From Kineothrix sp. MSJ-39 (GTDB lineage: Bacteria > Bacillota > Clostridia > Lachnospirales > Lachnospiraceae), in the NCBI RefSeq assembly GCF_018917935.1, contig NZ_JAHLPN010000006.1, forward strand, positions 1-64,000: DNA of 64,000 nt, in the 5' to 3' direction. Position numbers and translations under genes: made by a program. Below the pieces are notes generated by a model that saw nothing but the letters and a program-made list of their open reading frames with translations, was not told the origin of the DNA and made no database searches. Positions 53,409-62,202 of the stretch are shown piece by piece; positions within the stretch are counted from its first letter, which is position 1, and each line of letters starts with the position of its first letter.

Positions 53409-54020
53409 TCAACAATATCTTCCTTTCATGCATAAACCTGCTTTCAACACAAAAAGCAGAAATACCAGTGCCGTTGCATATGTCTCCCCTGTCAAAGCCA
53501 GAAACAGCACCGTTGCGATGCTTAATACCATAGAAAATACAATTATCATCCTGTATACCTTCTCAATTTTTAACTGCGTAACTATAACCTCTGTAACTCC
53601 GGTTCCCATGAATAAAAAGAGCAATCCCCAATAAACTATCCTGTTAAACGCTGATGTCTCTGTATAACCGAACAGGTTTACGGATACTATATATTCTTTC
53701 ATTGCTTTTGGATACAGAGGCAGCACAATCAGCAGAAAATGGAACAAATCAATAGCTCCGATCAGAATTCTGCACAGATTCTGCATATTGGATTTATTTT
53801 CTTTCTCGGCTATCGAAAGTAATTTTTCTCCGGACAACAGTTCATCAATTGTCACAGAGAAAAATGTCGAAATTTCTTTTAGAGAATCAATGCTCGGATA
53901 TCCTTTTCCTGATTCCCATTTTGAAATTGCCGTTCGTGAAACAAACAGAGCTTCTGCCAGTTCTTCCTGCGTTAATCCGCTGCTGTTTCTTAGCTCTTTC
54001 AGTTTTTCATTAAATTCCAT
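53409..54020 (-). CDS. XRE-family regulator with C-terminal membrane domain
   Basis: 203 aa. A HTH_3 domain (about 3-60: LKELRNSSGLTQEELAEALFVSRTAISKWESGKGYPS) is followed by about four membrane helices (about 80-100, 125-145, 155-178 and 180-198). Such membrane-bound XRE proteins are common in Firmicutes and usually control adjacent genes. The ATG at 54020 follows TATGGAGGTTCTGCC; 12 more codons are open upstream. It is 38 bp after the PAP2 gene and 1 bp before the lipoprotein-like gene. Confidence 0.88.
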   Translation of the reverse strand: MEFNEKLKELRNSSGLTQEELAEALFVSRTAISKWESGKGYPSIDSLKEISTFFSVTIDELLSGEKLLSIAEKENKSNMQNLCRILIGAIDLFHFLLIVLPLYPKAMKEYIVSVNLFGYTETSAFNRIVYWGLLFLFMGTGVTEVIVTQLKIEKVYRMIIVFSMVLSIATVLFLALTGETYATALVFLLFVLKAGLCMKGRYC

Positions 54021-54058
54021 GGCAGAACCTCCATACTTGAATATCAGCGCATACATAA

Positions 54059-54718
54059 TTACTTATCATAACAAAATAACAGAACCATTGCTTTGTACAA
54101 GCAATACAGTCCTGCACTCAGAATCACAGCACCAACGATATCCGTAAACCAATGCACTCCGGCGACCAGTCTTCCAAGCACCATAAATAATGAAAATACG
54201 ATTGACATCGTACACACAAATTTTCTGAATCGTAGATTTGTGCTTCTTCGATTCACCTGATATACCAAAGTCGGCATAACACTTAGTACAAGCAGCGTTG
54301 TAGAGGATGGATAAGATGCCTCAAGTATCCCATCAATCAGAATTGGTCTGTAATTAATCGGAATCATCTCAAAAATCAGATATCCCAAAATAACAACTAC
54401 ATAATAAATTCCAAGGAAAATCAGATCTCTATCAACCTTAAAAAGACTTTTCCTTTTTATCAGTTGTATGAAACCAACTTCACCAAATGCTATACATACA
54501 AATATCGGCACAAGACCTAACCAGTCTGTAATCGTATAAATTGCCATGTGTACTCCGATAATTCTGTGAAACCAGCAGTTAAATGTTGCGAATCCGATCT
54601 CTGTGCCCTTCTGCCCTGCTGACTGTACATCCACATATTGTATCAACCATGTCCAGATTGCAAACATTACAAGTAACGCAGTTCCTAAAATGAATAGCAT
54701 CTTTCCGTTTTCCTTCAT
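54059..54718 (-). CDS. PAP2-family membrane phosphatase, variant
   Basis: 219 aa, six predicted helices. The PAP2 motifs are partly kept: motif 1 remnant IPINYRPIL, motif 3 GRLVAGVHWFTDIVG with the catalytic His and Asp. Motif 2, normally PSGH, reads YPSSTTLLVL and so lacks the His. The family dephosphorylates lipid phosphates such as undecaprenyl pyrophosphate or phosphatidate. Activity may be altered or lost. The start follows AAGGAAGGTAAAGCAAA. First gene of the five-gene minus-strand cluster. Confidence 0.85.
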   Translation of the reverse strand: MKENGKMLFILGTALLVMFAIWTWLIQYVDVQSAGQKGTEIGFATFNCWFHRIIGVHMAIYTITDWLGLVPIFVCIAFGEVGFIQLIKRKSLFKVDRDLIFLGIYYVVVILGYLIFEMIPINYRPILIDGILEASYPSSTTLLVLSVMPTLVYQVNRRSTNLRFRKFVCTMSIVFSLFMVLGRLVAGVHWFTDIVGAVILSAGLYCLYKAMVLLFCYDK

Positions 54719-54816
54719 TTTGCTTTACCTTCCTTTCGAACATCCGCCCATTGCAATTCGCCTTCTTGCCTGTCGGCTGATTGGAAGGTAACATACACTA
54801 CGAAAAATAGAAAGAA

Positions 54817-54836
54817 TCGCTCCGTCACCTGAGCGA
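54817..54836 (-). terminator. Weak candidate terminator after the 150-aa membrane protein gene
   Basis: Six-bp stem TCGCTC/GAGCGA with loop of 8 nt, followed on the minus strand by TTCTTTCTATTTTT. Short, so only a suggestion. Confidence 0.4.
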
Positions 54837-54885
54837 CACCAATCGTGTCATCCGCTAAAACAAATGAATTTCATCATTATAATTT

Positions 54886-55338
54886 TCATCTTCTTCCTAT
54901 TAAAATCACATTCATATAGCTTATCAGAATATGACACGGTGCAAAGATGACCGCAAAGATCAATAGCAAAATATTGCCGCTTATAATGCCGCTTTCGATA
55001 AACAGCAAAGAAGGAATGATTGATAAATACAAGGACTTGCGTATAGAATTCTCTTTCCAGAATACAATCCAACCCAAACAATACAATAGTACAAGTATCA
55101 TTCCTAAAACCATATAAACTGTTTTTCCCTGTTTAAACCAATATCCCCTGCTCATAAAAGGGATAATAAGAAACATATTAAAAAAACATCCAAATCGCCC
55201 AATCTGCTCAAGAATTTCAACTAATTTGTTCTGATAACGATTTTCGAATCCATCTTTACATGTCACTGCAAACACAATATTAGGGATCAAAATCACAATA
55301 ACCAAAATCAATCCCCAGTAGTTCAAGTACTTATTCAT
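54886..55338 (-). CDS. Hypothetical membrane protein
   Basis: 150 aa with about four to five hydrophobic segments (7-23, 48-65, 75-92, 95-110 and 117-143). Family not recognised. Its ATG overlaps the stop of the TetR gene by 4 bp, so it is almost certainly the regulator's target or partner. Confidence 0.7.
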   Translation of the reverse strand: MNKYLNYWGLILVIVILIPNIVFAVTCKDGFENRYQNKLVEILEQIGRFGCFFNMFLIIPFMSRGYWFKQGKTVYMVLGMILVLLYCLGWIVFWKENSIRKSLYLSIIPSLLFIESGIISGNILLLIFAVIFAPCHILISYMNVILIGRR

Positions 55339-55982
55339 AATACACTATATGATCCTTTACTACTGCTTTCATCTGACCTGTCACACCCTGATATAGCCTG
55401 TAAAGTCCTATCCTTTACCCCTAAACCTTTTAAATATGTTATACCGGTATTGTGAAGCATACGATACATATTTTCTTTTGTATCCTTGACGATTCCTGCT
55501 GCGATCAGGGTTCCCATCCCCTGTGTATATACCATCATTGTCATAGCAAAATCCATTACCTGCTTCGATGTAATTCCAAGCAGTTCTGCCATTTTCCGAT
55601 ACACATTTGCAACCTCCGGATTATCCGTCTGCAACTTGAAGCCTGTACTTAGAAGTTGACTTCTCTCTCCCATGTAAAGAAAACGGAACAGATTGGGATT
55701 TTCTAATGCTAAATCAATAGTTCCTTTTCCTTTCTGCTCAAATGTGGCAAATTCGTTTTCATCCCGACCATAATAATGCTCTTCCACATACTGCTCCGCA
55801 AAAGGAATCAATTCCTCACGCAATCCATCCATTCCACCAAACTGCCATGAAATAGGTGCTGTGGAGCATCCCAGTTCCCTGGCTACAGCTTTTATGGTAA
55901 GAGCGGCATATCCATCCCTGGCAACAAGCTCCAGTGCTGTCTGCAACATATCTTCTTTTTTTATTTTTGGACTACTTGGCAT
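55335..55982 (-). CDS. TetR-family transcriptional regulator
   Basis: 215 aa. The N-terminal HTH (about 8-55: EDMLQTALELVARDGYAALTIKAVARELGCSTAPISWQFGG) is typical; the helical C-terminal ligand domain is of the type with a WHG-like core. An inverted repeat overlapping its own -10 box (55996-56032) suggests autorepression of this gene and the downstream membrane-protein gene. The inducer is unknown. Confidence 0.9.
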   Translation of the reverse strand: MPSSPKIKKEDMLQTALELVARDGYAALTIKAVARELGCSTAPISWQFGGMDGLREELIPFAEQYVEEHYYGRDENEFATFEQKGKGTIDLALENPNLFRFLYMGERSQLLSTGFKLQTDNPEVANVYRKMAELLGITSKQVMDFAMTMMVYTQGMGTLIAAGIVKDTKENMYRMLHNTGITYLKGLGVKDRTLQAISGCDRSDESSSKGSYSVL

Positions 55983-55995
55983 ATAAAAACTCCAA

Positions 55996-56032
55996 TACTA
56001 TAAATCAGTTTATTATAAATTTGTTTATAGTA
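55996..56032. promoter_or_regulatory. Probable TetR operator
   Basis: Perfect 9-bp arms TACTATAAA (55996-56004) and TTTATAGTA (56024-56032), 19 bp apart, overlapping the -10 box of the tetR promoter. Confidence 0.6.
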
Positions 56033-56056
56033 TATCACATGATACATATATGTCAA
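56029..56056 (-). promoter_or_regulatory. Promoter of the TetR gene
   Basis: Minus-strand TTGACA, 16-bp spacer, TATACT, 46 bp upstream of the start. The remainder of the 56057-56202 intergenic stretch shows no gene. Confidence 0.7.
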
Positions 56057-56202
56057 TTACAAGTATAAACTTTTCACTTTCATATTGCCTTCTCTTCACA
56101 AAACCACTTCAGATAATCGTCCAAAAGCTTCTGACCTGTTGCCTCCCTGCATACGCCATTCCTCTGATCCAATTCGTAATCCATCAGTCCAGATATACAG
56201 TA

Positions 56203-56240
56203 AAAAACAAGGCGGAAAGCTTATTCTCAAGCTTTCCGCC
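56203..56240 (-). terminator. Terminator after the TPR protein gene
   Basis: Perfect 12-bp stem (56211-56222 with 56229-56240) followed on the minus strand by TTGTTTTTTAC. Confidence 0.85.
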
Positions 56241-56301
56241 ATTCATTATCATAAATATCTATATATTTACAAAGTTTTCTTCACTCATTAAAAATCTGAA
56301 C

Positions 56302-57072
56302 TTATTCGTTTTTATCTGCCCATTCCAGTGCAAGCGGATTGACGCCCTGCTCCTGGGTCATCTTAAATTCATAAATATATTCTTTGAGGCTCTCTACATC
56401 CCAGTCTGCATAGCGGTTTTCCCGGATCTGGCGGAATGCTTCGCATTCCATGTGTATGAGAGCTTCTATCAGTTCTTTCTTTTCTGTAGACGCCTCCTGT
56501 CTGTCGAACTGCTCCTGCTGTTGTTTCCGGATCACTGCAAGCAGCCTGTCGATCTGCTGGCGTATCACCATAGTCTGCTTCTGGAATTCCGGTTTTCCCT
56601 GTATAACTGCAAGTGCCTTTTCCAGACATTCCACTGCCCGCTCATACTCCTGCGTCTCCTGAAATAAAAGTCCCAGATTTTTATACAGACTTGCATAGTA
56701 GTTATCATCCGGTGCAAAATGTTTTTCAAATACCGGAAATGCTTCCATATATAATTGGTAAGCTTCAGGTAACTTTCCTGCTTCCCGACAGGCATTTGCC
56801 ACATTCAAAAGTGTCGTACCGAAAACAGCTGTCTTTGTCATACCAAGCTGTTTCATAAGTTCGATCGCCTGTGCGCCGTAAGCCACTGCTTTATCCGGTT
56901 TACCGGTTTCCTTCTGATAACCGGTCATTTCATTTAACAGCGCGATCAGGCTGTTATAATCGCCCTCCTGCTGTGCCTGTTTGAGGGCAGCGATCAGAAA
57001 ATCCTCTGTTTCTTCTATTCTGCCCATTTGAAGCAGCTCATCCAGTTGTCTATAAACAAGATCCATATTCAT
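56302..57072 (-). CDS. Tetratricopeptide-repeat protein
   Basis: 256 aa from the chosen start. Several helical TPR-like pairs run through about 15-190 (for example AVFGTTLLNVANACREAGKLPEAYQLYMEA, YASLYKNLGLLFQETQEYERAVECLEKAL), then a charged helical C-terminus. No enzymatic motif; probably a protein-binding scaffold. The ATG at 57072 is preceded by AAGGAATGATACGA; 37 codons upstream are open but look non-coding (DIEHDARMDKYVREMD). It follows sigE on the same strand with a 145-bp gap and ends in a strong terminator. Confidence 0.8.
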   Translation of the reverse strand: MNMDLVYRQLDELLQMGRIEETEDFLIAALKQAQQEGDYNSLIALLNEMTGYQKETGKPDKAVAYGAQAIELMKQLGMTKTAVFGTTLLNVANACREAGKLPEAYQLYMEAFPVFEKHFAPDDNYYASLYKNLGLLFQETQEYERAVECLEKALAVIQGKPEFQKQTMVIRQQIDRLLAVIRKQQQEQFDRQEASTEKKELIEALIHMECEAFRQIRENRYADWDVESLKEYIYEFKMTQEQGVNPLALEWADKNE

Positions 57073-57217
57073 TCGTATCATTCCTTTTTGATGTGCAATA
57101 TCTGTGTCCATTTCGCGTACATACTTATCCATCCGCGCATCGTGCTCTATATCTATTTTCGTGGCACGGATATCTGTCTGCACATAAGTGTACCATATGT
57201 AGCGGGAATCTTCAAAT

Positions 57218-57946
57218 CTACACCATCTCCTTTTTCAGTCGTTTCATGATCTTTTTCTCCAGTCTTGATATATAAGACTGTGATATCCCCAGAAGATCAG
57301 CCACCTCCTTTTGCGTCATTGCCTCTTCTTCGCGGTTGTTCAGCCCAAACCGCAGACTGATGATCAGCTTTTCCCGGTCGGAAAGCTTGGAGAGTGCTTT
57401 TTTCAGCATTTTCTGTTCGGCTTCGTTTTCCATATCTTTATAAATAATGTCCTCATCCGTCCCCAAAATGTCCGAAAGAAGCAGCTCATTACCATCCCAG
57501 TCCACATTCAGCGGTTCGTCAATGCTGACTTCCATTCTGACTTTGTTATTCCGCCTTAAATACATCAGGATTTCATTTTCAATACATCTGCTTGCATAAG
57601 TCGCCAGCTTGATATTTTTATCCGGGTTATAGGTATTGATCGCCTTGATCAGTCCGATCGTTCCGATGGAGATCAGATCCTCAACACCGATTCCCGTATT
57701 GTCAAATTTTTTTGCAATATATACTACCAGTCTGAGATTATGCTCGATCAGCACCTGTTTTGCGTCTTTTTCCATATCCGTTGCAAGCTGGCTGATCCTT
57801 TCATTTTCTTCCTCCTGCGAAAGTGGCGGTGGCAGCACATCTGTCCCACCGATATAATGCACCTCTCCCTGTCTGGAGAACCAGAAGCTGCTTTCTCTCT
57901 GCAAAAGTCTGAACTGTAATCCCGGTACTACCACTTTTAAAATCAT
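57218..57946 (-). CDS. sigE: Sporulation sigma factor SigE (pro-sigma-E)
   Basis: 242 aa, close to the Bacillus length. Mother-cell sigma factor made as an inactive precursor. The N-terminus (about 1-30) is the pro-sequence followed by [15 protein letters not shown]. Regions 2 to 4 are complete: [54 protein letters not shown], and [22 protein letters not shown]. The start at 57946 has AGGAGGAAAAC upstream. It lies 22 bp after spoIIGA, whose protease activates it. Confidence 0.96.
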   Translation of the reverse strand: MILKVVVPGLQFRLLQRESSFWFSRQGEVHYIGGTDVLPPPLSQEEENERISQLATDMEKDAKQVLIEHNLRLVVYIAKKFDNTGIGVEDLISIGTIGLIKAINTYNPDKNIKLATYASRCIENEILMYLRRNNKVRMEVSIDEPLNVDWDGNELLLSDILGTDEDIIYKDMENEAEQKMLKKALSKLSDREKLIISLRFGLNNREEEAMTQKEVADLLGISQSYISRLEKKIMKRLKKEMV

Positions 57947-57968
57947 GTTTTCCTCCTGTCTCATGCTC

Positions 57969-58757
57969 TTATTCCAGAAATGCCGGATGCAAAATCACCT
58001 GGTATTCCGCCTTTGGACTTAGTTTTCCGTGATATATGCCAAGCATGACCTTTCTGTATCTTTTTTTCTGTTCTGCCTGCCCGATCCAGCATTCCTCCGC
58101 CAATATGCCACGCAGCATTCCATTGGTTTTTCCGATCGACCGAAACGGGATCAAAAAGCATCTGTCATTTGGAAGTGATATTTCATGTTCTGTAAAAAGC
58201 GTCTGCTCCACGATCATGACCGGTTTCCCGGTCGTTGGCTCCCTGAGCGCATTGCCTGTATCCAATAGTCCCATGCATTTTATCTGCTTTCCGTCCCAAA
58301 GGATCGTAACAGGCAAAAGCAGCTCCTCTTTCTGCTTCTGTCTTTGGATCTGCTTCCATAAAGAACGAAAAAACAACCAGCCAAAAAGACCTGTTCCAAA
58401 AAGGAAATACAACCTGTGTTGTCCCCGGCTTCCCAAAAATCTCCCCAGAAAGCGTAGCATGCCTTCCAGCACAAATGCGCTTGCGTACAAAAACAAAAGT
58501 GCCGTCAGATATTCCAGCCGTTTTAACGGATAACTCAGAAGCAGCATGCACCAACCGGCAAGCAGATTGCACACCTGCAACGGAAATACCGATGGATGCC
58601 ATACACACAAAATCGCTGCCGAGATACCTCCCACAAAAGCCGCAGTGAGCAGACGCAGCGGGCGAACAGATTTATGTAACAGCTTCCCGGTCATGAGCAG
58701 CAGAATGAAATCCATCAGAAAATTTTCCATAAACACGAGGTCCAGATAAATTTCCAA
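57969..58757 (-). CDS. spoIIGA: Sigma-E processing peptidase SpoIIGA
   Basis: 262 aa. Membrane aspartic protease that cleaves pro-sigma-E after engagement of the forespore septum. The N-terminal half has five membrane helices (about 3-125); the cytoplasmic C-terminal domain has the catalytic Asp in [12 protein letters not shown]. The start is taken as TTG at 58757, giving (M)[16 protein letters not shown], which aligns with the Bacillus start, and it is preceded by GGGAGGTGAAAACA; an upstream ATG would add 20 unconserved residues. It is directly upstream of sigE. Confidence 0.93.
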   Translation of the reverse strand: MEIYLDLVFMENFLMDFILLLMTGKLLHKSVRPLRLLTAAFVGGISAAILCVWHPSVFPLQVCNLLAGWCMLLLSYPLKRLEYLTALLFLYASAFVLEGMLRFLGRFLGSRGQHRLYFLFGTGLFGWLFFRSLWKQIQRQKQKEELLLPVTILWDGKQIKCMGLLDTGNALREPTTGKPVMIVEQTLFTEHEISLPNDRCFLIPFRSIGKTNGMLRGILAEECWIGQAEQKKRYRKVMLGIYHGKLSPKAEYQVILHPAFLE

Positions 58758-58783
58758 TGTTTTCACCTCCCAGAAAACAGTAT

Positions 58784-58821
58784 AAAAAAAACGACGTGAT
58801 TTTTTTGTCAAAATCACGTCG
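58784..58821 (-). terminator. Terminator after ftsZ
   Basis: Perfect 12-bp stem (58792-58803 with 58810-58821) followed on the minus strand by a run of eight T. It separates ftsZ from spoIIGA-sigE. Confidence 0.88.
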
Positions 58822-58852
58822 CATTATTTAAAAATTCATCGACAAGAACAGT

Positions 58853-60031
58853 CTATTTATTTCGCTGTAAGAAATCCGGGATCTTTAAGGAGGTTGCTTC
58901 TACATGACTCTTTACCGGCTCCGGTCTCTGAATACCGGCAAGTGGGGATTTAATTGCAGAAGACGGGATCGCACCTGTTCCAACCATTGCACTGTTGTCA
59001 AACTTCGGCGTAGAAATTGGTCTGACAGTCTGTGCGGCATTATGTACACGCTCTGCACTCTTCTTGCCAAGTGCTGCATTCTTTTCATCAATGCCTGTTG
59101 CAATGACTGTGATCATACACAGATCGTTCATTTCAGGATCATATTTTGCACCAAAGATGATGTTGACATCTTCTCCGACAAGATCCTGTACATAATCTGC
59201 TGCTTCCTGTGCTTCGATCAGGGAAATATCTCCTGTGATATTTAAGATGATATCTGTCGCACCGGAAATTGTTGTCTCTAACAGTGGTGATGCAACTGCC
59301 GCCTTTACAGCATCCATTGCCTTATCATCACCTGTACCTGTACCGATACCTACATGGGCAATGCCCTTATCCCTCATAACTGTCTGTACATCAGCGAAAT
59401 CAAGATTGATATCAGATGGTGTATTGATCAGATCTGTCACACCCTGTACGGACTGCTGCAGCACTTCGTCGGCTTTCTTCAATGCATCCGGGAGGGTTGT
59501 CCGACGGTCAACGATCTCTAATAATTTATCATTCGGGATCACGATCAGCGTATCCACATTTTCTTTGAGACGTTCCAGACCGCTCAATGCGTTGTTCATA
59601 CGTGTCTTTGCTTCAAAACGGAAAGGCTTCGTTACGACACCGACCGTTAAAATTCCCATTTCCTTTGCTACCTTGGCTACTACCGGAGCTGCACCTGTAC
59701 CGGTTCCGCCACCCATACCACAGGTAACAAATACCATATCAGAACCCTTTAATGAGGAAGTGATCTCCTCGATGCTCTCCTCGGCTGCTTTCTCACCGAT
59801 CTCCGGCTTTGCACCTGCACCGAGTCCTTTTGTAAGCTTTTCACCGATCTGTAACTGCTTCGGTGCCTTACATAACTGAAGTGCCTGCTTATCGGTATTG
59901 ACTCCGATAAACTCCACTCCTTTGATTTGTTCATCTACCATTCTATTTACAGCGTTATTACCAGCTCCGCCAACACCTACTACAATAATACGTGCGGCAA
60001 GATCTGTTTCATTCGACTTAATTTCTAGCAA
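58853..60031 (-). CDS. ftsZ: Cell division protein FtsZ
   Basis: 392 aa. Tubulin-like GTPase that forms the division ring. [17 protein letters not shown] opens the nucleotide domain, [13 protein letters not shown] is the tubulin signature, and [11 protein letters not shown] carries the T7-loop Asp. The C-terminal tail [11 protein letters not shown] binds partners. The start is TTG at 60031, placed by GAAGGAGGAACTGTC upstream and by homology at LEIKSNETD; the 32 further codons open upstream are unlike any FtsZ N-terminus. It is separated from spoIIGA by a terminator. Confidence 0.96.
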   Translation of the reverse strand: MLEIKSNETDLAARIIVVGVGGAGNNAVNRMVDEQIKGVEFIGVNTDKQALQLCKAPKQLQIGEKLTKGLGAGAKPEIGEKAAEESIEEITSSLKGSDMVFVTCGMGGGTGTGAAPVVAKVAKEMGILTVGVVTKPFRFEAKTRMNNALSGLERLKENVDTLIVIPNDKLLEIVDRRTTLPDALKKADEVLQQSVQGVTDLINTPSDINLDFADVQTVMRDKGIAHVGIGTGTGDDKAMDAVKAAVASPLLETTISGATDIILNITGDISLIEAQEAADYVQDLVGEDVNIIFGAKYDPEMNDLCMITVIATGIDEKNAALGKKSAERVHNAAQTVRPISTPKFDNSAMVGTGAIPSSAIKSPLAGIQRPEPVKSHVEATSLKIPDFLQRNK

Positions 60032-60149
60032 GACAGTTCCTCCTTCACAATCCCTTTCAATTCCATATAACCTATCATATAATTTTTTAGGGAATTTATC
60101 AACCAGTTTTTCAATTATTTTTTGCAATCAGACTGCCATTTTTCACCTT

Positions 60150-60881
60150 TTATTCGGGTTGAAAAGTAATCTTTGTTGTGGATGCATCATAATTTTCCAT
60201 ATGGAGCACACCACTCTTTCCGTCAAGCTCCGGCAGAATGCTTGCAAGCTGCATTACTTTTTCATCAATATTATCATCTGTACCCAGACTGACTCTGGCT
60301 TTATCAAAGTAAGCCGTCACTTCCCCGGACGGACTGAAATATATCTTATCGGCTGAGATCTCATATTTCCCAAACAGCTGTGTTACCTTCAGTATTTCCT
60401 TAAAGATTTCCGGATTATCCACAGGCAACTGTTCATGCATCACAATATGATCAAAGTGCAGCCCTTTTATCTCTGGTACTCCCTCTGTCAGCTTTGTGTC
60501 ACTTTCCACGACAATACCGTCTTTATCAAAAAACAGATAACTGCCCAGATAATTGACACAGCCTGCCAGCGTTTTCTCATAAACATCAATATGGATCGTG
60601 TTCCTGTTCACAATAGAAACGTCCATAGCTTCCACAAATGGGATATCCTTGATCTCTTTCTTCCGATACAGCAGGGAAAGGTAGAGCGAATTATTGCGGA
60701 TACCGCCCGGCAGAACCATTTCCTTGATCTGTTCATCTGTATAATGTTCATTTCCGTCCACTGTCACATCAGTTACAACAAACTGTGTTGTGATCACACC
60801 ATATGCCACTGCCGCCAGCAGAATCAATATGATTACCAAAATCAGCAAAAACCGTTTTCTGCTGAAACCGTGTTCTTTCAT
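60150..60881 (-). CDS. ftsQ: Cell division protein FtsQ/DivIB
   Basis: 243 aa. Short cytoplasmic tail, one membrane helix (about 12-32), then an extracellular POTRA domain (about 37-105, FVVTDVTVDGNEHYTDEQI) and the FtsQ/DivIB beta domain. It joins the FtsBL complex at the septum. The start ATG at 60881 forms an ATGA overlap with the murA stop, which settles it over the longer frame. The 118-bp gap to ftsZ contains no gene. Confidence 0.92.
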   Translation of the reverse strand: MKEHGFSRKRFLLILVIILILLAAVAYGVITTQFVVTDVTVDGNEHYTDEQIKEMVLPGGIRNNSLYLSLLYRKKEIKDIPFVEAMDVSIVNRNTIHIDVYEKTLAGCVNYLGSYLFFDKDGIVVESDTKLTEGVPEIKGLHFDHIVMHEQLPVDNPEIFKEILKVTQLFGKYEISADKIYFSPSGEVTAYFDKARVSLGTDDNIDEKVMQLASILPELDGKSGVLHMENYDASTTKITFQPE

Positions 60882-62137
60882 TCCCTTTTTTCCTCCACAT
60901 CTGCCCCCAGCAGACGTAAATCTCTGCAAATATCTTCATAGCCGCGTCTGATATAGTCGCAGCCTCTGATCTCACTTTCTCCTTCTGCCATCAGTGCAGC
61001 AATGACAAGTGCTGCGCCGCCCCGCAGCTCACACGCTGTCAGTCTGGCAGGATACAGCTTCGACACACCGTAGATCCGAAGTTTTCTGTTATTCTCCACT
61101 TTCAGATCCGCACCCATTTTCTGCAGTTCCCGTACGATTTTAAAGCGGTCTTCAAAGATCGTTTCCTCAATCGCACTGCTTCCTTCCGCCCGCGTCAGCA
61201 CTGCTGTCAGCATCGACTGCAGATCTGTCGGAAAGCCCGGATACACTGCTGTACGCAGATATGGCACCGGCTTTCCCGCACGCACCGCATCCAGTACGAT
61301 CGCATTTTCTTCATATCTTACCATAGCCCCCATCTTCCGCAGTACATCCAGAAGACTGGTAAGCTGTCTGACCGGTGCATTTTTGACAGTCACAATGCCT
61401 CTTGTTGCCGCACCTGCCAACAGATACGTTCCTGCCACGATACGATCCGGCATTACCGTAAAAGTGACCGGATGGAGTTTCCCGACACCTCTGACCATCA
61501 GGCAGTTCGTACCGATCCCCGTGATCTTTGCACCTGCCTCGTTCAGGAAATGGCAGAGCTGCGTGATCTCCGGCTCCTGTGCCGCATTGTACAAAGTCGT
61601 GGTACCTTCGGCTAACACCGCTGCCATGAGCACATTTTCCGTCGCGCCAACACTTGGAAACGGCAGACAGATCTCAGCCCCCTTCAATCCTTCCGTTTCT
61701 GCCCGGATCCGTTTCTCGTCCTTCTGAAAACGAACACCCATACAGGTAAGTGCAGTCTCATGGATATCAACAGGACGCTTTCCGATCATACAGCCGCCCG
61801 GCCGCTCCATACTGACACTGCCGCATCTGCCGAGCAGCGGTCCAAGCAGCATCACGGAAGAACGCATGGCTCTTACCTGTTTTGCCGGACAATCTGATGT
61901 ATGTAAGGAAGAGGCATCTATGATCACCGTAGAAGCTTCTCTTTTTACCTGACATCCCAGCGCTTTTAACAGTCCAAACATTTCATCCATATCCGTTATC
62001 TGCGGACAATTATGAAGAACCGTCTGTCCTTTTATCAGTACTGTTGCTGTCACAAGCACAAGTGCTCCGTTTTTAGAACCCTGTACTGCTGCTTCTCCCT
62101 CCAGTGGCTTACCACCATGTATGTGAATGCAGTCCAT
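60878..62137 (-). CDS. murA: UDP-N-acetylglucosamine 1-carboxyvinyltransferase
   Basis: 419 aa. First committed step of peptidoglycan synthesis, adding enolpyruvate to UDP-GlcNAc. Conserved Lys in VQGSKNGAL and the phosphoenolpyruvate-reactive Cys in RPGGCMIGKRPVD (target of fosfomycin) are present. The start MDCIHIHGGKPLEG at 62137 has GCAGGTGCCAC before it; 18 upstream codons are open but unconserved. It lies between ftsW and ftsQ, where many Firmicutes have murG or murB. Confidence 0.95.
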   Translation of the reverse strand: MDCIHIHGGKPLEGEAAVQGSKNGALVLVTATVLIKGQTVLHNCPQITDMDEMFGLLKALGCQVKREASTVIIDASSLHTSDCPAKQVRAMRSSVMLLGPLLGRCGSVSMERPGGCMIGKRPVDIHETALTCMGVRFQKDEKRIRAETEGLKGAEICLPFPSVGATENVLMAAVLAEGTTTLYNAAQEPEITQLCHFLNEAGAKITGIGTNCLMVRGVGKLHPVTFTVMPDRIVAGTYLLAGAATRGIVTVKNAPVRQLTSLLDVLRKMGAMVRYEENAIVLDAVRAGKPVPYLRTAVYPGFPTDLQSMLTAVLTRAEGSSAIEETIFEDRFKIVRELQKMGADLKVENNRKLRIYGVSKLYPARLTACELRGGAALVIAALMAEGESEIRGCDYIRRGYEDICRDLRLLGADVEEKRE

Positions 62138-62202
62138 GTGGCACCTGCTTTCTATCTGCATACTTATATACAGCATATGCTGATCTGCCACAATCGTGCC
62201 TG

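Noticed and set aside
59235-59879. 214-codon plus-strand open frame
   Set aside because: Antisense to ftsZ; arises from the codon bias of the real gene.
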